The notes under the pieces: model-generated
What the model was told of the DNA's origin: nothing
Seen by the model: the letters and a program-made list of their open reading frames with translations, nothing else
Database searches by the model: none
Program-made: the position numbers and the translations under genes
Source of the DNA: Rhodobiaceae bacterium UBA6963
GTDB taxonomy: Bacteria; Pseudomonadota; Alphaproteobacteria; RS24
DNA length: 64,000 bases
NCBI GenBank assembly: GCA_002450335.1
Contig: DJZB01000063.1
Coordinates: 1 to 64,000, forward strand
Reading direction: 5' to 3'
Shown here: one piece after another, positions 55,090-64,000 of the stretch
Layout of the letters: each line of letters starts with the position of its first letter
Numbering within the stretch: the first letter of the stretch is position 1

Positions 55090-56727
55090 TCAGGCATCAG
55101 CAGCCGTTGGAAGAACATAATCCTTAAACTGTTCACGTAGCGTCAGCTTTTGAATTTTTCCGGTTGCTGTATGGGGAATTTCTTCAACGAAGACCACATC
55201 ATCCGGCATCCACCATTTGGCGATTTTGCCTTCCATAAAGCCCAACACATCTTCACATGATAAATCTACATCTTCTTTTTTAATCACAATAAGAATGGGT
55301 CGTTCATCCCATTTCGGGTGCGCCACACCAATCACGGCGGCTTCAACAATGTCGGGATGACCAACGGCAATATTTTCAAGCTCAATGGAAGAAATCCATT
55401 CACCCCCGGATTTCACAACATCTTTGGAGCGATCGGTAATTTGCATGAAGCCGTCAGCATCAAGGGTTGCGACATCGCCAGTATCAAAGAATCCGTCTGC
55501 ATCTAGAACATCACCACCATCTCCCTTCATATAGCTTTCAATTATAAAGGGCCCTTTGACTTTTAAAATCCCGAAGGTTTTGCCGTCGCGAGGTAATTCA
55601 TTACCATCATCGTCAGTAATTTTCATTTGAACAAGAAAGGGGGGACGCCCCTGCTTCACCTTCATGTCCACACGTTCATCAAAGGAAAGAGTTTGCATTT
55701 TCCCTGTCAAAACACCCATCGTCCCTAAAGGGGATAATTCAGTCATGCCCCAGGCGTGGTTAACCTCTACATCATAATCTTTTTCAAATTTCTCAATCAT
55801 CATGCGCGGGGCTGCTGAGCCACCAATCACGACAGAGTCCAGATAAGGTAATTTTAGTTTTTGATCCTCAAGATGTTGCAACAACATAAGCCAGACGGTT
55901 GGCACAGCAGCAGTAAAACTTACCTGTTCAGTATCAAGAAGCTCAAATATGCTAGCCCCATCCATTTGCGGCCCGGGATTAACCATAGCCGCGCCAACCA
56001 TAGGGCAAGTAAAAACCAGCCCCCAAGCATTGGCATGGAACATAGGGACAACCGGCATCACAACGGATTTACTCCCAAGTCCCATCACATCTTTGCTCAC
56101 AGCAATCAAAGAATGTAGAACATTGGAACGATGGGAGTAAATGACCCCTTTAGGGTTTCCTGTAGTACCAGAGGTGTAACAAATGCCGCAGGCATCATTT
56201 TCATCAACCTGCACCCAACTGAAATCACCATCTTGGGCGCCGATAAGTGTTTCATAACAATGAGCATTATCCAGCGACGTTTGGGGCATTTCATCTTCAT
56301 CACAATAAATAATGAAGCCTTTGACAGTATCAAGCTTGTCCTGAAGAGCCTCAAGAATAGGTACAAATGTCAGATCGACAAAAATGTACTTATCTTCAGC
56401 ATGATTAATTATATAAATAAGTTGGTCGGCAAATAGTCGTGGATTGAGAGTATGGTAAACGGCACCTATGCCGGTGATTGCGTACCAGCTTTCAAAATGC
56501 CTATGATTATTCCAAGCCAATGTAGCAACAACATCACCCTTACCCATCCCAAGCGATTGAAGCGCCTGAGACATTTTTCTGGCTCTCAAATGTGCCTCAG
56601 AATAGGTTTCCCTATGGATTTTGCCACCCACTAATCGTGAGACAATCTCAATATCTGAATGATAAATATTTGCATGATCAAGAATATCGTTAACCAGCAA
56701 TGCCGATGTCTGCATTCTTCCAAGCAT
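55090..56727 (-). CDS. AMP-forming long-chain acyl-CoA synthetase-like ligase
   Basis: 545 residues, with a GGGGGA site just before the ATG. ANL motifs: [19 protein letters not shown] near 188, [10 protein letters not shown] near 340, [36 protein letters not shown] near 425 and [13 protein letters not shown] at the end. The [10 protein letters not shown] stretch is typical of medium/long-chain fatty acid ligases of the AlkK type. Second such enzyme in the window. Confidence 0.88.
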   Translation of the reverse strand: MLGRMQTSALLVNDILDHANIYHSDIEIVSRLVGGKIHRETYSEAHLRARKMSQALQSLGMGKGDVVATLAWNNHRHFESWYAITGIGAVYHTLNPRLFADQLIYIINHAEDKYIFVDLTFVPILEALQDKLDTVKGFIIYCDEDEMPQTSLDNAHCYETLIGAQDGDFSWVQVDENDACGICYTSGTTGNPKGVIYSHRSNVLHSLIAVSKDVMGLGSKSVVMPVVPMFHANAWGLVFTCPMVGAAMVNPGPQMDGASIFELLDTEQVSFTAAVPTVWLMLLQHLEDQKLKLPYLDSVVIGGSAAPRMMIEKFEKDYDVEVNHAWGMTELSPLGTMGVLTGKMQTLSFDERVDMKVKQGRPPFLVQMKITDDDGNELPRDGKTFGILKVKGPFIIESYMKGDGGDVLDADGFFDTGDVATLDADGFMQITDRSKDVVKSGGEWISSIELENIAVGHPDIVEAAVIGVAHPKWDERPILIVIKKEDVDLSCEDVLGFMEGKIAKWWMPDDVVFVEEIPHTATGKIQKLTLREQFKDYVLPTAADA

Positions 56728-56800
56728 GTTTCCCCCACTAACCTATCTTGATTTTTTTAGGACTTCATAATGACTGTAAACAGACGCATAAAGAAAACTT

Positions 56801-56829
56801 AAGATAGACGTACTGGCGGTGTAATTCAA
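56801..56829 (-). promoter_or_regulatory. Putative promoter of the AlkK-like ligase gene
   Basis: Minus-strand TTGAAT (56824-56829), 17 bases, TATCTT (56801-56806), in the 137-base gap between pdxH and the ligase gene, about 70 bases before the ATG. Confidence 0.35.
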
Positions 56830-56864
56830 TAACAACCAAGTCAAAAGAGTGGAAGATATTAACC

Positions 56865-57464
56865 TTAAGGAAACAATCTGGTTGTCTGCCAGTCAGACGT
56901 ATCATTTGAACGACGATAGACAATTCTATCATGCAGTCTGAAGTCACCATCCTGCCAAAATTCTATTTCTTGTGGTTTAATCAACCAGCCGGACCAATGC
57001 GTCGGACGAGGCACTTTTTGGTCAGCAAACTTTTCCTCAAACTCCTTAACGCGCGCCTCCAGCGTTTCTCTATCTGACAGCGGAGTAGATTGCTTTGATG
57101 CCCAAGCACCAATCTGACTACCTCTTGAACGTGATGCATAATACTGATCTGCATCCTCATCACAAACTTGTTCAACCTTTCCTCTTACCCGCACCTGACG
57201 GTTTAGTGATTTCCAGTGAAAACATAAAGCAGCCTTATGAGAAGAAGAAAGCTCATTGCTCTTTGCACTCTCCAAATTGGTGTAAAATACAAACCCATCA
57301 TCATTGACGCCTTTAAGAAGCACGACCCGAACATTTGGCATACCAATGTCGTCCACTGTAGCGACGGACATGGCATTGGGATCATTCATCTCTGTTTTTT
57401 CAGCTTCAGATAACCAAGCTACAAATGCAGTAATAGGATTGTCTGGTGGAGATTGAAAATTCAT
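56865..57464 (-). CDS. pdxH: Pyridoxamine 5'-phosphate oxidase
   Basis: FMN enzyme making pyridoxal 5'-phosphate. The 199 residues contain AMSVATVDDIGMPNVRVVLLKGVNDDGFVFYTN, KAALCFHWKSLNRQVRVRGKVEQV, SRGSQIGAWASKQS, PTHWSGWLIKP and the C-terminal FRLHDRIVYRRS...WQTTRLFP, a textbook PdxH. Divergent from the lipoprotein gene. Confidence 0.96.
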   Translation of the reverse strand: MNFQSPPDNPITAFVAWLSEAEKTEMNDPNAMSVATVDDIGMPNVRVVLLKGVNDDGFVFYTNLESAKSNELSSSHKAALCFHWKSLNRQVRVRGKVEQVCDEDADQYYASRSRGSQIGAWASKQSTPLSDRETLEARVKEFEEKFADQKVPRPTHWSGWLIKPQEIEFWQDGDFRLHDRIVYRRSNDTSDWQTTRLFP

Positions 57465-57569
57465 GGATACCTTTCGAATATTTCATTTTTAAAATAGACT
57501 GATTTTTCTTATATTCAAAACTGGAACGAAATGAACCATAAACATTAAAAAGATAAGGGAGTTACGACT

Positions 57570-58052
57570 TTGTTTTCAATAAAAACCCCAGTGATTTGGT
57601 CAACTGTTATTGCGTTTTCATTAATTCAAGCTGGCTGTGCTGAAAATCCGAACAGACAGCAAGAAATAGGTGCTGTGACTGGCTTATTGCTGGGAGGCCT
57701 TGTTGGCTCACAAATAGGCGACGGAAAAGGCAGAAACGCAGCAATTGTCGCAGGTGCGCTGTTGGGCACTCTTGCAGGTAGCGAGATCGGTCGTCGCCTT
57801 GATGAGGCCGACAGAATGAAAATGGGCATGGCGACATCAGATGCGTTGAATAATAATAAAATTGGCACATCCAGTCGCTGGCAGAGCGATCGCTCAGATA
57901 TTGCCGGCGCTGTTACACCTACCCGCGATTATACCGATGAAAACGGGAATTATTGCCGCGAAATCAAGCAAACAGTCGTAATTGGGGGCGAAACCCAACA
58001 AGAGACAGGCCAAGCCTGCCGCGAAAAAGACGGGTCTTGGTCATTAAGCTGA
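57570..58052 (+). CDS. Glycine-zipper (17 kDa antigen-like) outer membrane lipoprotein
   Basis: 160 residues with a TTG start and AAGGGA upstream. A signal peptide ends in SLIQAGC, an imperfect lipobox (Q at -3), so lipidation is likely but not certain. A glycine-zipper 2TM domain follows (GAVTGLLLGGLVGSQIGDGKG, AAIVAGALLGTLAGSEIG, residues ~33-75), and a C-terminal domain with YCREIKQTVVIGG and QACREKDGSW as in Rickettsia 17 kDa antigen relatives. Probably stabilises the envelope. Confidence 0.85.
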   Translation: MFSIKTPVIWSTVIAFSLIQAGCAENPNRQQEIGAVTGLLLGGLVGSQIGDGKGRNAAIVAGALLGTLAGSEIGRRLDEADRMKMGMATSDALNNNKIGTSSRWQSDRSDIAGAVTPTRDYTDENGNYCREIKQTVVIGGETQQETGQACREKDGSWSLS

Positions 58053-58209
58053 CCCAAAAGACTTAAAAAAACCTGTATATTTCCTTTTCTTGGTTTATGA
58101 GGGGGGGCAATCCACCCTATAATGATTGAGTCGTTCATTGCATCGTCTTGGTAACACTCTTTTAAATGGGTGTCTTAATATGCGTGAAGCTGAAAAAAGG
58201 AAAACTAAA

Positions 58210-59031
58210 ATGTCGGGTATGATGCAAGGTAAACGCGGTCTCATAATGGGCGTGGCTAACAAAAACTCAATCGCTTGGGGCATTGCCCGCGCCTGTGCCG
58301 ATGCGGGAGCGGAACTCGCTTTCACTTATCAGGGCGAAGCGCTTGAAAAGCGAGTGTTCCCTCTAGCTGAGTCAGTAGGCGCAAATATTGTTGAACCCTG
58401 CGATGTAACTGACGAAGCTAGCCTTTCAGCACTATTTGAGAAGCTTAAAACAGAATGGGGCCATCTGGATTTTGTTGTTCATGCTATTGCCTTTGCCGGT
58501 AAAGAAGAATTGATGGGTCGTTATGTCGACACTTCTTCAAAAGCATTTGATATGGCTCTGAATATCTCGTGCTATTCCTTCACGGCAGTTTGCCGTCATG
58601 CCGAGCCACTAATGTCGGATGGAGGGTCTTTGCTCACCCTATCTTATTACGGTGCAGAGAAAGTCATCCCTCATTATAATGTTATGGGCGTTGCCAAAGC
58701 GGCGCTCGAAGCAAGCGTTCGTTACCTTGCCACAGATTTGGGTCCCGAGGGTTTGCGTGTAAATGGCATTTCTGCAGGCCCAATCCGCACTCTTGCCGCT
58801 GCAGGGATTGGTGATTTCAAGGAAATGCTTAAATGGAATGAAGCAAATGCGCCATTACGCCAAAATGTGACACAAGAACAAGTTGGTCAATCAGCTCTGT
58901 ATCTCTTATCTGATATGGGTTCAGGTGTTACAGGTGAAATTCATTATGTGGATTGTGGCTATAATACAATTGGTTTGGCTGCATTTGAAAACCTTAAGGA
59001 TAAAAAACCAGCAATATCTGAGCCTGAATAA
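58210..59031 (+). CDS. fabI: Enoyl-ACP reductase FabI
   Basis: NADH-dependent last step of each fatty acid elongation cycle. 273 residues from the ATG at 58210, which follows AAAAAGGA; the frame opens 28 codons earlier without a site. GLIMGVANKNSIAWGIA near 10, FVVHAIAFA near 93 and HYNVMGVAKAALEASVRYLA near 156 hold the Y-x6-K active site; SAGPIRTLAAAGI forms the flexible loop. fabI followed by aroC is common in alphaproteobacteria. Confidence 0.96.
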   Translation: MSGMMQGKRGLIMGVANKNSIAWGIARACADAGAELAFTYQGEALEKRVFPLAESVGANIVEPCDVTDEASLSALFEKLKTEWGHLDFVVHAIAFAGKEELMGRYVDTSSKAFDMALNISCYSFTAVCRHAEPLMSDGGSLLTLSYYGAEKVIPHYNVMGVAKAALEASVRYLATDLGPEGLRVNGISAGPIRTLAAAGIGDFKEMLKWNEANAPLRQNVTQEQVGQSALYLLSDMGSGVTGEIHYVDCGYNTIGLAAFENLKDKKPAISEPE

Positions 59032-59084
59032 AAGTCAGAAACTGATGCGCTTAAAACCTTTTTTGAAACTCGAAACAGAAATAA

Positions 59085-60179
59085 ATGTCACATAATTCAT
59101 TTGGTCATCTTTTTAAATTTACAAGCTGGGGCGAGAGTCATGGTCCTGCGATTGGCTGTGTAGTCGACGGAACGCCCGCGCGCATTCCTTTGCTTGAGAG
59201 AGATATCCAGCATTTTCTGGATCGGCGTAAGCCGGGGCAAAATCGTTTCACCACGCAACGACAAGAACCGGATGAAGTCAAAATCTTGTCAGGCGTTTTT
59301 GAAGACCCGGAAACCGGTGAACAGGTGACGACGGGTACACCAATTTCATTACACATTGAAAACACAGACCAACGATCAAAAGATTATTCAGATATAAAAG
59401 ATAGCTACCGACCCGGTCATGCAGACTTCACCTATACCGAGAAATACGGCATTCGGGACTATAGAGGCGGCGGTCGACAATCAGCTCGCGAAACGGCAAC
59501 ACGCGTTGCCGCTGGTGCGATTGCGCGCAAAATTTTACCTGATGTCACTATTGTCGGGTCGCTGGTTCAAATGGGACCGCATGCGATTAACCGGAATAAT
59601 TGGGATGATGCAGAAATTGATAATAACCCCTTCTGGTGTCCTGACAAAGAAGCTGCCACAATGTGGGAGGACTATCTTGACGATGTACGCAAAGCCGGAT
59701 CATCCTGCGGTGCAATTATTGAAGTCACCGCTAAAAATGTGCCTGTCGGCCTTGGCGCTCCAATCTATGGTAAGCTGGATGCTGACCTGGCAAGTGCTAT
59801 GATGAGCATCAATGCCGTTAAAGGGGTTGAAATCGGAGAGGGGTTTGCAGCCGCTGCTTTGTCCGGTGAAATGAATGCCGATGAAATGTCAGCGTCCAAA
59901 AGTGATCAAAATTCGCCAGAATTTTCAAGTAATCATGCCGGAGGGATTCTAGGCGGCATCTCAACCGGTCAAGACATAACATTACGGTTTGCAGTCAAAC
60001 CGACCTCATCTATTTTGACACCGCGCAAAACCATTACTTCATCCGGTGAAGAAACTGAAATCATTACAAAAGGGCGCCATGACCCTTGTGTTGGCATCCG
60101 CGCTGTACCTGTTGGTGAGGCGATGATGGCTATAGTTCTTGCTGACCATTTTCTCAGAAACCGTGGACAAAACGGATAG
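59085..60179 (+). CDS. aroC: Chorismate synthase
   Basis: FMN-dependent last step of the shikimate pathway. 364 residues with [31 protein letters not shown] at the start, [60 protein letters not shown] near 105 and [17 protein letters not shown] near 285. All three AroC signatures are present. Complete, normal length, 53 bases after fabI. Confidence 0.98.
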   Translation: MSHNSFGHLFKFTSWGESHGPAIGCVVDGTPARIPLLERDIQHFLDRRKPGQNRFTTQRQEPDEVKILSGVFEDPETGEQVTTGTPISLHIENTDQRSKDYSDIKDSYRPGHADFTYTEKYGIRDYRGGGRQSARETATRVAAGAIARKILPDVTIVGSLVQMGPHAINRNNWDDAEIDNNPFWCPDKEAATMWEDYLDDVRKAGSSCGAIIEVTAKNVPVGLGAPIYGKLDADLASAMMSINAVKGVEIGEGFAAAALSGEMNADEMSASKSDQNSPEFSSNHAGGILGGISTGQDITLRFAVKPTSSILTPRKTITSSGEETEIITKGRHDPCVGIRAVPVGEAMMAIVLADHFLRNRGQNG

Positions 60180-60187
60180 AGTTTTAC

Positions 60188-60835
60188 ATGCAATGTCATT
60201 TGTATTTGATTACGCCGCCCGCTTTAGATTTAGAGAGTTTTCCCGACCTATTAGATAAAACGCTAGCTGCCGGAGATGTCGCTTGTCTGCAGTTACGCTT
60301 AAAGCAATCTGACGAGACACCCGTCGCTGACGGTCTCATTCTTCAAGCGGCAGAAAAACTTCTTCCAATTGCTCATAAGCATGATGTGAGTTTGCTAATC
60401 AATGACCGCGCAGACCTAGCCCTTACAGTTGGCGCAGATGGTGTGCATATAGGCCAAGACGACACGCCTTATGCAGAAGCACGACAAACACTTGGTCAAG
60501 ATGCAATTATTGGCGTAACCTGCCACGACAGCCGTCACCTTGCTATGCTTGCAGGTGAGGAAGGCGCCGATTATATAGCCTTTGGTGCTTTTTTTCCGAC
60601 ATCCACCAAAACGCCCTCCACTCAAGCCACCCCGGACTTGCTGACATGGTGGCAGGAAACAACGGAGCTGCCTTGTGTTGCCATTGGCGGCATCACGACT
60701 GAAAATGCGCCCATACTGATAAAAGCGGGCGCAGACTTTCTCGCTGTTTCCGGGGGCGTTTGGGGCTACACTCATGGACCGGAAGAAGCTGTAAAATCGT
60801 TCAACGCGCTTTTTCTTTCCTCAGATGAAAGCTAG
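60188..60835 (+). CDS. thiE: Thiamine-phosphate synthase-like protein ThiE
   Basis: TIM-barrel enzyme joining HMP-PP and thiazole phosphate. In 215 residues: LQLRLKQSD near 38, LLINDRADLALTVGADGVHIGQDD near 72, IIGVTCHDSRHLAMLAGEEGADYIAFGAFFPTSTK and CVAIGGITTENAPILIKAGADFLAVSGG. The usual GVHLGQ is GVHIGQ. It stands alone without other thi genes and next to efp, an arrangement seen in alphaproteobacteria, so a TenI/ThiE-like variant role cannot be excluded. The stop lies in the loop of a small terminator. Confidence 0.85.
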   Translation: MQCHLYLITPPALDLESFPDLLDKTLAAGDVACLQLRLKQSDETPVADGLILQAAEKLLPIAHKHDVSLLINDRADLALTVGADGVHIGQDDTPYAEARQTLGQDAIIGVTCHDSRHLAMLAGEEGADYIAFGAFFPTSTKTPSTQATPDLLTWWQETTELPCVAIGGITTENAPILIKAGADFLAVSGGVWGYTHGPEEAVKSFNALFLSSDES

Positions 60836-60845
60836 GCTTTTTTTT
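60828..60845 (+). terminator. Small terminator overlapping the thiE stop
   Basis: AAAGC and GCTTT pair around TAG, which is the thiE stop codon, and eight T in all run through the 3' arm and beyond it (60838-60845). The stem is only five bases, so termination may be partial. Confidence 0.4.
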
Positions 60846-60911
60846 AGAAACTGAAAGTGTTATCAGTGCGACACGACTGATCCTAATATGGTCAGTTCTT
60901 GAGGAGCTAAC

Positions 60912-61475
60912 ATGAAAATCAATGGCAATGAAATCCGTCCAGGCAATGTTATCCAACATAATGGAGAACTATGGGTAGCAGTCAAACTGCAACATGTTAA
61001 GCCCGGCAAAGGCGGAGCATTTGCTCAAGTCGAGCTTAAGAACCTTCTCAACGGATCAAAACTAAATGAAAGATTCCGCTCCGCTGATAAAATTGAGCGC
61101 GTACGACTGGAACAAAGAGATTATCAATTTCTGTATGAAGCCGACAATGCGCTAACTTTCATGGACACAGAAACTTATGACCAAATTGAATTACAAACTG
61201 AGTTTGTCGGAGAACGAGCTGCTTTCTTGCAAGATGGCATGATGGTGGTTGTCGAGATTCATGAGGGCAAGCCAATTGGAGTTCGGCTCCCCGATCAAGT
61301 AACTCTGGAAATTTCTGAAACTGAACCTGTTGTAAAGGGTCAGACAGCGGCGTCATCCAACAAACCTGCCATACTTGAAAATGGGGTAAGGGTTATGGTA
61401 CCGCCATTTGTAGAAGCCGGTGACAAAATTGTTGTTGAAACAAATGAAGTCGTTTACCTGAAGCGTGCTGATTAG
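60912..61475 (+). CDS. efp: Elongation factor P
   Basis: Relieves ribosome stalling at polyproline. 187 residues in three OB/KOW domains: N-terminal [20 protein letters not shown], the tip loop [18 protein letters not shown] with the modifiable lysine (GKGGA), the middle domain [20 protein letters not shown], and the C-terminal [32 protein letters not shown] precedes the ATG. Lysine at the tip implies beta-lysylation by EpmA/B-type enzymes rather than rhamnosylation. Directly followed by suhB. Confidence 0.97.
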   Translation: MKINGNEIRPGNVIQHNGELWVAVKLQHVKPGKGGAFAQVELKNLLNGSKLNERFRSADKIERVRLEQRDYQFLYEADNALTFMDTETYDQIELQTEFVGERAAFLQDGMMVVVEIHEGKPIGVRLPDQVTLEISETEPVVKGQTAASSNKPAILENGVRVMVPPFVEAGDKIVVETNEVVYLKRAD

Positions 61476-62261
61476 ATGCCGGCTACCTCCCCCACACTGA
61501 ATGTTATGATGCTTGCAGCCCGCAAGGCTGCTAGAGATTTACGCCGTGATTTTGGAGAGGTTGAAAATCTTCAAGTCTCAAAAAAAGGACCAGGAGATTT
61601 TGTATCCAATGCCGATTTGAAAGCAGAAAAAACAATTTTTGAAGAGCTTTCGCATGCTAGGCCCGGCTATGGCTTCATCATGGAAGAAAGTGGTGTTCAT
61701 GAGGGCAAAGACAAAACCCATAATTGGATTGTCGACCCGCTGGACGGCACAAGCAATTTTCTCCACGGTATCCCACATTTTGCTACATCTATCGCCTTAG
61801 AACGAGAAGGTCAGCTCGTTGCTGGCGTTGTCTATAATCCTGTCACTGATGAAATGTATTATGCCGAAAAAGGCACGGGCGCTTACTTTAATGATAAGCG
61901 TATGCGGGTAGCAGGACGCACCCACCTTTCTGATGCCGTATTTGCCTGTGGCATTCCTCATGGTGAGCGCGCCGGTCAGGATGCTTTTGCAAATGAAATT
62001 AAGACCCTACTCCCCAAAGTAGCAGGTGTTCGGCGCTTTGGAGCTGCCGCGTTGGATTTAGCCTATGTCGCCGCAGGGCGCGTTGACGGTTTTTGGGAGC
62101 GTGGACTTTCATCATGGGATATGGCAGCAGGTGTTGTGCTTGTAAGAGAAGCCGGCGGTATAGTGACTGACCTCAAAAATGCTTCGAACTTCCTCGAAAC
62201 CGGCGACATCATCGCCGCAAATGACACTCTGCATGATAGGCTGCTTCCTGAACTAGGATAG
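61476..62261 (+). CDS. suhB: Inositol monophosphatase family protein SuhB
   Basis: Magnesium-dependent phosphatase of 261 residues that in enterobacteria also works with NusA in rRNA antitermination. Metal-site motifs are complete: VSNADLKAEKTIFEEL, FIMEESGVHEG, WIVDPLDGTSNFLHGIPHFATSIALE near 85 and WDMAAGVVLVREAGG near 213. It begins immediately after the efp stop, so they are one transcript. Confidence 0.93.
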   Translation: MPATSPTLNVMMLAARKAARDLRRDFGEVENLQVSKKGPGDFVSNADLKAEKTIFEELSHARPGYGFIMEESGVHEGKDKTHNWIVDPLDGTSNFLHGIPHFATSIALEREGQLVAGVVYNPVTDEMYYAEKGTGAYFNDKRMRVAGRTHLSDAVFACGIPHGERAGQDAFANEIKTLLPKVAGVRRFGAAALDLAYVAAGRVDGFWERGLSSWDMAAGVVLVREAGGIVTDLKNASNFLETGDIIAANDTLHDRLLPELG

Positions 62262-62275
62262 TTTGCTTCTCAGAT

Positions 62276-64000
62276 TTATATGACCTGAAGATTTCCTTTA
62301 CCTTCCCCAAATTGCAGATTGGCAAGTCTTTGGTAAAGGCCTTCCTGTTCGAGCAATTGCGCGTGTGTCCCTGTCGCGATGACCTTGCCACCATCCATCA
62401 CTATAATCCGGTCAGCTTTGAGAACAGTAGCAAGACGGTGAGCAATCACAAGTGTGGTACGCCCCTCCATTAAGCGTTCCAATGCCGTCTGAACAACTTT
62501 TTCACTTTCAGCATCCAGCGCCGAAGTTGCTTCATCCAATAATAGTAGCGGTGCATTCCTTAAAATAGCGCGGGCAATGGCAATCCGCTGGCGCTGGCCA
62601 CCACTAAGCGTTACCCCGCGTTCGCCAAGCTTCGTGTCATAGCCTTCAGGCAATTGTCTGACAAATTCATCTGCCAACGCTTTATCAGCCGCGGCATATA
62701 CTTCATTGGCCGTAGCTGAGGGACGTCCAAACAGAATATTTTGATAAACAGTGTCAGCAAAAATTACGGTCTCCTGCGGGACAATGGAAATCTGCTGGCG
62801 AATATCTAATGGATCAGCTTGCTGAAGGTTTACATCATCAAGTCCAACAAAGCCTGTTGACGGGTCATAGAAACGCATAAGAAGCTGAAAAACAGTACTT
62901 TTACCTGCTCCTGAGGGCCCGACCAAAGCTACTGTTTCCCCGGGCGACACGGAGAATGAAAACCCGTCTAAGGCAGCAATTTGTGGGCGCGTCGGGTAAT
63001 GAAAAGTCACATCTTTAAAGTCAACATGGCCATTAACACGTGCCGGCATATTGACCGGATTTTGAGGTGCTTTGATTTGAGGCTCTACCTCAAGAATTTC
63101 AACCAGACGTTCGGTAGCGCCTGCAGCGAGTTGAATATCTCCCCAAACCTCAGAAAGAGCTGCAATCGCTGTCGAACATAAAATTGCATAAATGATAAAC
63201 TGTCCGAGCGTGCCGCTGGTCATATCTCCCATTACGACCTTTTGAGCGCCGAGCCATAAAATCCCCACGACACCGGCAAATACCAGCGTAAATGCAAGCG
63301 CCGTCAATAAAGATCGCGCCATGACCCGCATCTTCGCCGTGGCAAAAGAATTTTCAACAATCTCTGAAAATTTGCGTCGATCTTCTTCCTCATGCGTAAA
63401 TGCTTGTACGACTTGAATGGACTGAATTGTTTCTGATGCCATCGCGCTGGTGTCTGCAATTCTGTCCTGACTGGCACGAGATAATCGGCGCACCATCCGC
63501 CCAAATAAAATCATGGGTACAATTATCATCGGCAAAATCAGAACCGCGAGACTGCTCAGAGACAGGCTGGTGATGCTCAACATAACTGCAGCACCGATGA
63601 ACATAAAAATATTTCTTAAGGCGATTGAAGCAGAGGAGCCTACGACGGTTTTAATCAATGTTGTATCAGCGGTAAGCCGGGACAACACCTCTCCGGTTTT
63701 TGTTACTTCAAAAAAGGAAGGGCTAAGCTTTGTAATATGTGTATAAACCGCCAGACGTAAGTCGGAGGTTACACGTTCCCCCAACCATGAAACAAAATAA
63801 AATCGTGAAGCACTTGCAATGCCAATCACCACCGCGACAGCCATCATGGCCTTGAAATAAATATCCACTGCCGCAGCGTCTGTACCTGAAAAGCCGTTAT
63901 CAATGACATAACGCACCGCCACTGGAAGCGTTAGGGTTGACGCTGCCGCGAGCACCAGTGAAACAAAAGCTCCAAATACCCGCCATGGATATTGCAGTAT
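62276..64000 (-). CDS. MsbA/LmrA-type ABC exporter, N-terminus beyond the window
   Basis: Half-transporter with fused membrane and ATPase domains. The visible 574 or so residues start inside the first membrane helix ([21 protein letters not shown] reads through to the right edge, so the true start lies outside). Several membrane helices are followed by the ATPase: [20 protein letters not shown] (Walker A), [39 protein letters not shown] (signature) and [16 protein letters not shown] (Walker B), IAHRLAT (H-loop). It probably exports lipids or drugs; lipid A flippase MsbA is possible but unproven. Confidence 0.9.
   Translation of the reverse strand: MLQYPWRVFGAFVSLVLAAASTLTLPVAVRYVIDNGFSGTDAAAVDIYFKAMMAVAVVIGIASASRFYFVSWLGERVTSDLRLAVYTHITKLSPSFFEVTKTGEVLSRLTADTTLIKTVVGSSASIALRNIFMFIGAAVMLSITSLSLSSLAVLILPMIIVPMILFGRMVRRLSRASQDRIADTSAMASETIQSIQVVQAFTHEEEDRRKFSEIVENSFATAKMRVMARSLLTALAFTLVFAGVVGILWLGAQKVVMGDMTSGTLGQFIIYAILCSTAIAALSEVWGDIQLAAGATERLVEILEVEPQIKAPQNPVNMPARVNGHVDFKDVTFHYPTRPQIAALDGFSFSVSPGETVALVGPSGAGKSTVFQLLMRFYDPSTGFVGLDDVNLQQADPLDIRQQISIVPQETVIFADTVYQNILFGRPSATANEVYAAADKALADEFVRQLPEGYDTKLGERGVTLSGGQRQRIAIARAILRNAPLLLLDEATSALDAESEKVVQTALERLMEGRTTLVIAHRLATVLKADRIIVMDGGKVIATGTHAQLLEQEGLYQRLANLQFGEGKGNLQVI

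Overview
The window is one contiguous stretch of a chromosome from an alphaproteobacterium, most likely a moderate-GC marine heterotroph of the SAR116/Rhodospirillales kind; the exact lineage cannot be fixed from the sequence alone. The evidence is the alphaproteobacterial order of the division and cell-wall (dcw) cluster, the cycHJKL-type order of the cytochrome c maturation genes (ccmI-E-F-H), the DUF2849/sulfite reductase/DUF934 trio, DUF1491 and DUF6456 proteins, and the fabI-aroC and efp-suhB pairs. Coding density is very high and many convergent genes end within a few bases of each other.

Layout. 1-14.4 kb (minus): dcw operon mraZ-rsmH-ftsL-ftsI-murE-murF-mraY-murD-ftsW-murG-murC-murB-ddl, with ddl running off the left edge. 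Its promoter carries a phased TGGGA repeat array that fits an MraZ operator. 14.6-16.5 kb: RNase P RNA, an AmpD-like amidase and phosphoglycolate phosphatase. 16.5-22.5 kb: an acyl-CoA catabolism group (AMP-forming ligase, MFE-2-like dehydrogenase, enoyl-CoA hydratase, paired PimC/PimD-like acyl-CoA dehydrogenases). 22.6-32 kb: cobA, a phosphohexomutase, a TauE/SafE exporter, dusA, glnE and a two-component system coupled to glnE. 32.1-36.7 kb: ccmI-E-F-H, preceded on the same strand by two small genes read here as the remains of a gene transfer agent (GTA) cluster. 36.9-42.1 kb: a THI5/NMT1-type ABC importer and sulfite reduction genes. 42-46.5 kb: D-amino acid dehydrogenase, MscS channel, DUF1491, sufE and a gene pair matching the GTA activators GafY and GafZ. 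46.8-64 kb: a winged-helix regulator, msrB, oligopeptidase B, a serine hydrolase, a nitronate monooxygenase-like enzyme, tRNA-Gln, an SMP-30-like protein, an NTF2-like protein, an MBL hydrolase, a second acyl-CoA ligase, pdxH, a glycine-zipper lipoprotein, fabI, aroC, thiE, efp, suhB and the start-truncated end of an MsbA-type ABC exporter.

Most unusual content. The gene at 35765-36352 seems to join the first ~40 residues of a GTA large terminase in frame to the end of a DUF2793 tail/spike protein, directly after a small coiled gene like the one that precedes terL in GTA clusters. This looks like the scar of an internal deletion that removed the whole head-tail block. About 9 kb away, intact gafY and gafZ homologues remain, preceded by an unlisted 27-codon basic leader ORF with a strong ribosome binding site. 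Together they suggest that GTA control genes have outlived, or been uncoupled from, the GTA structural genes.
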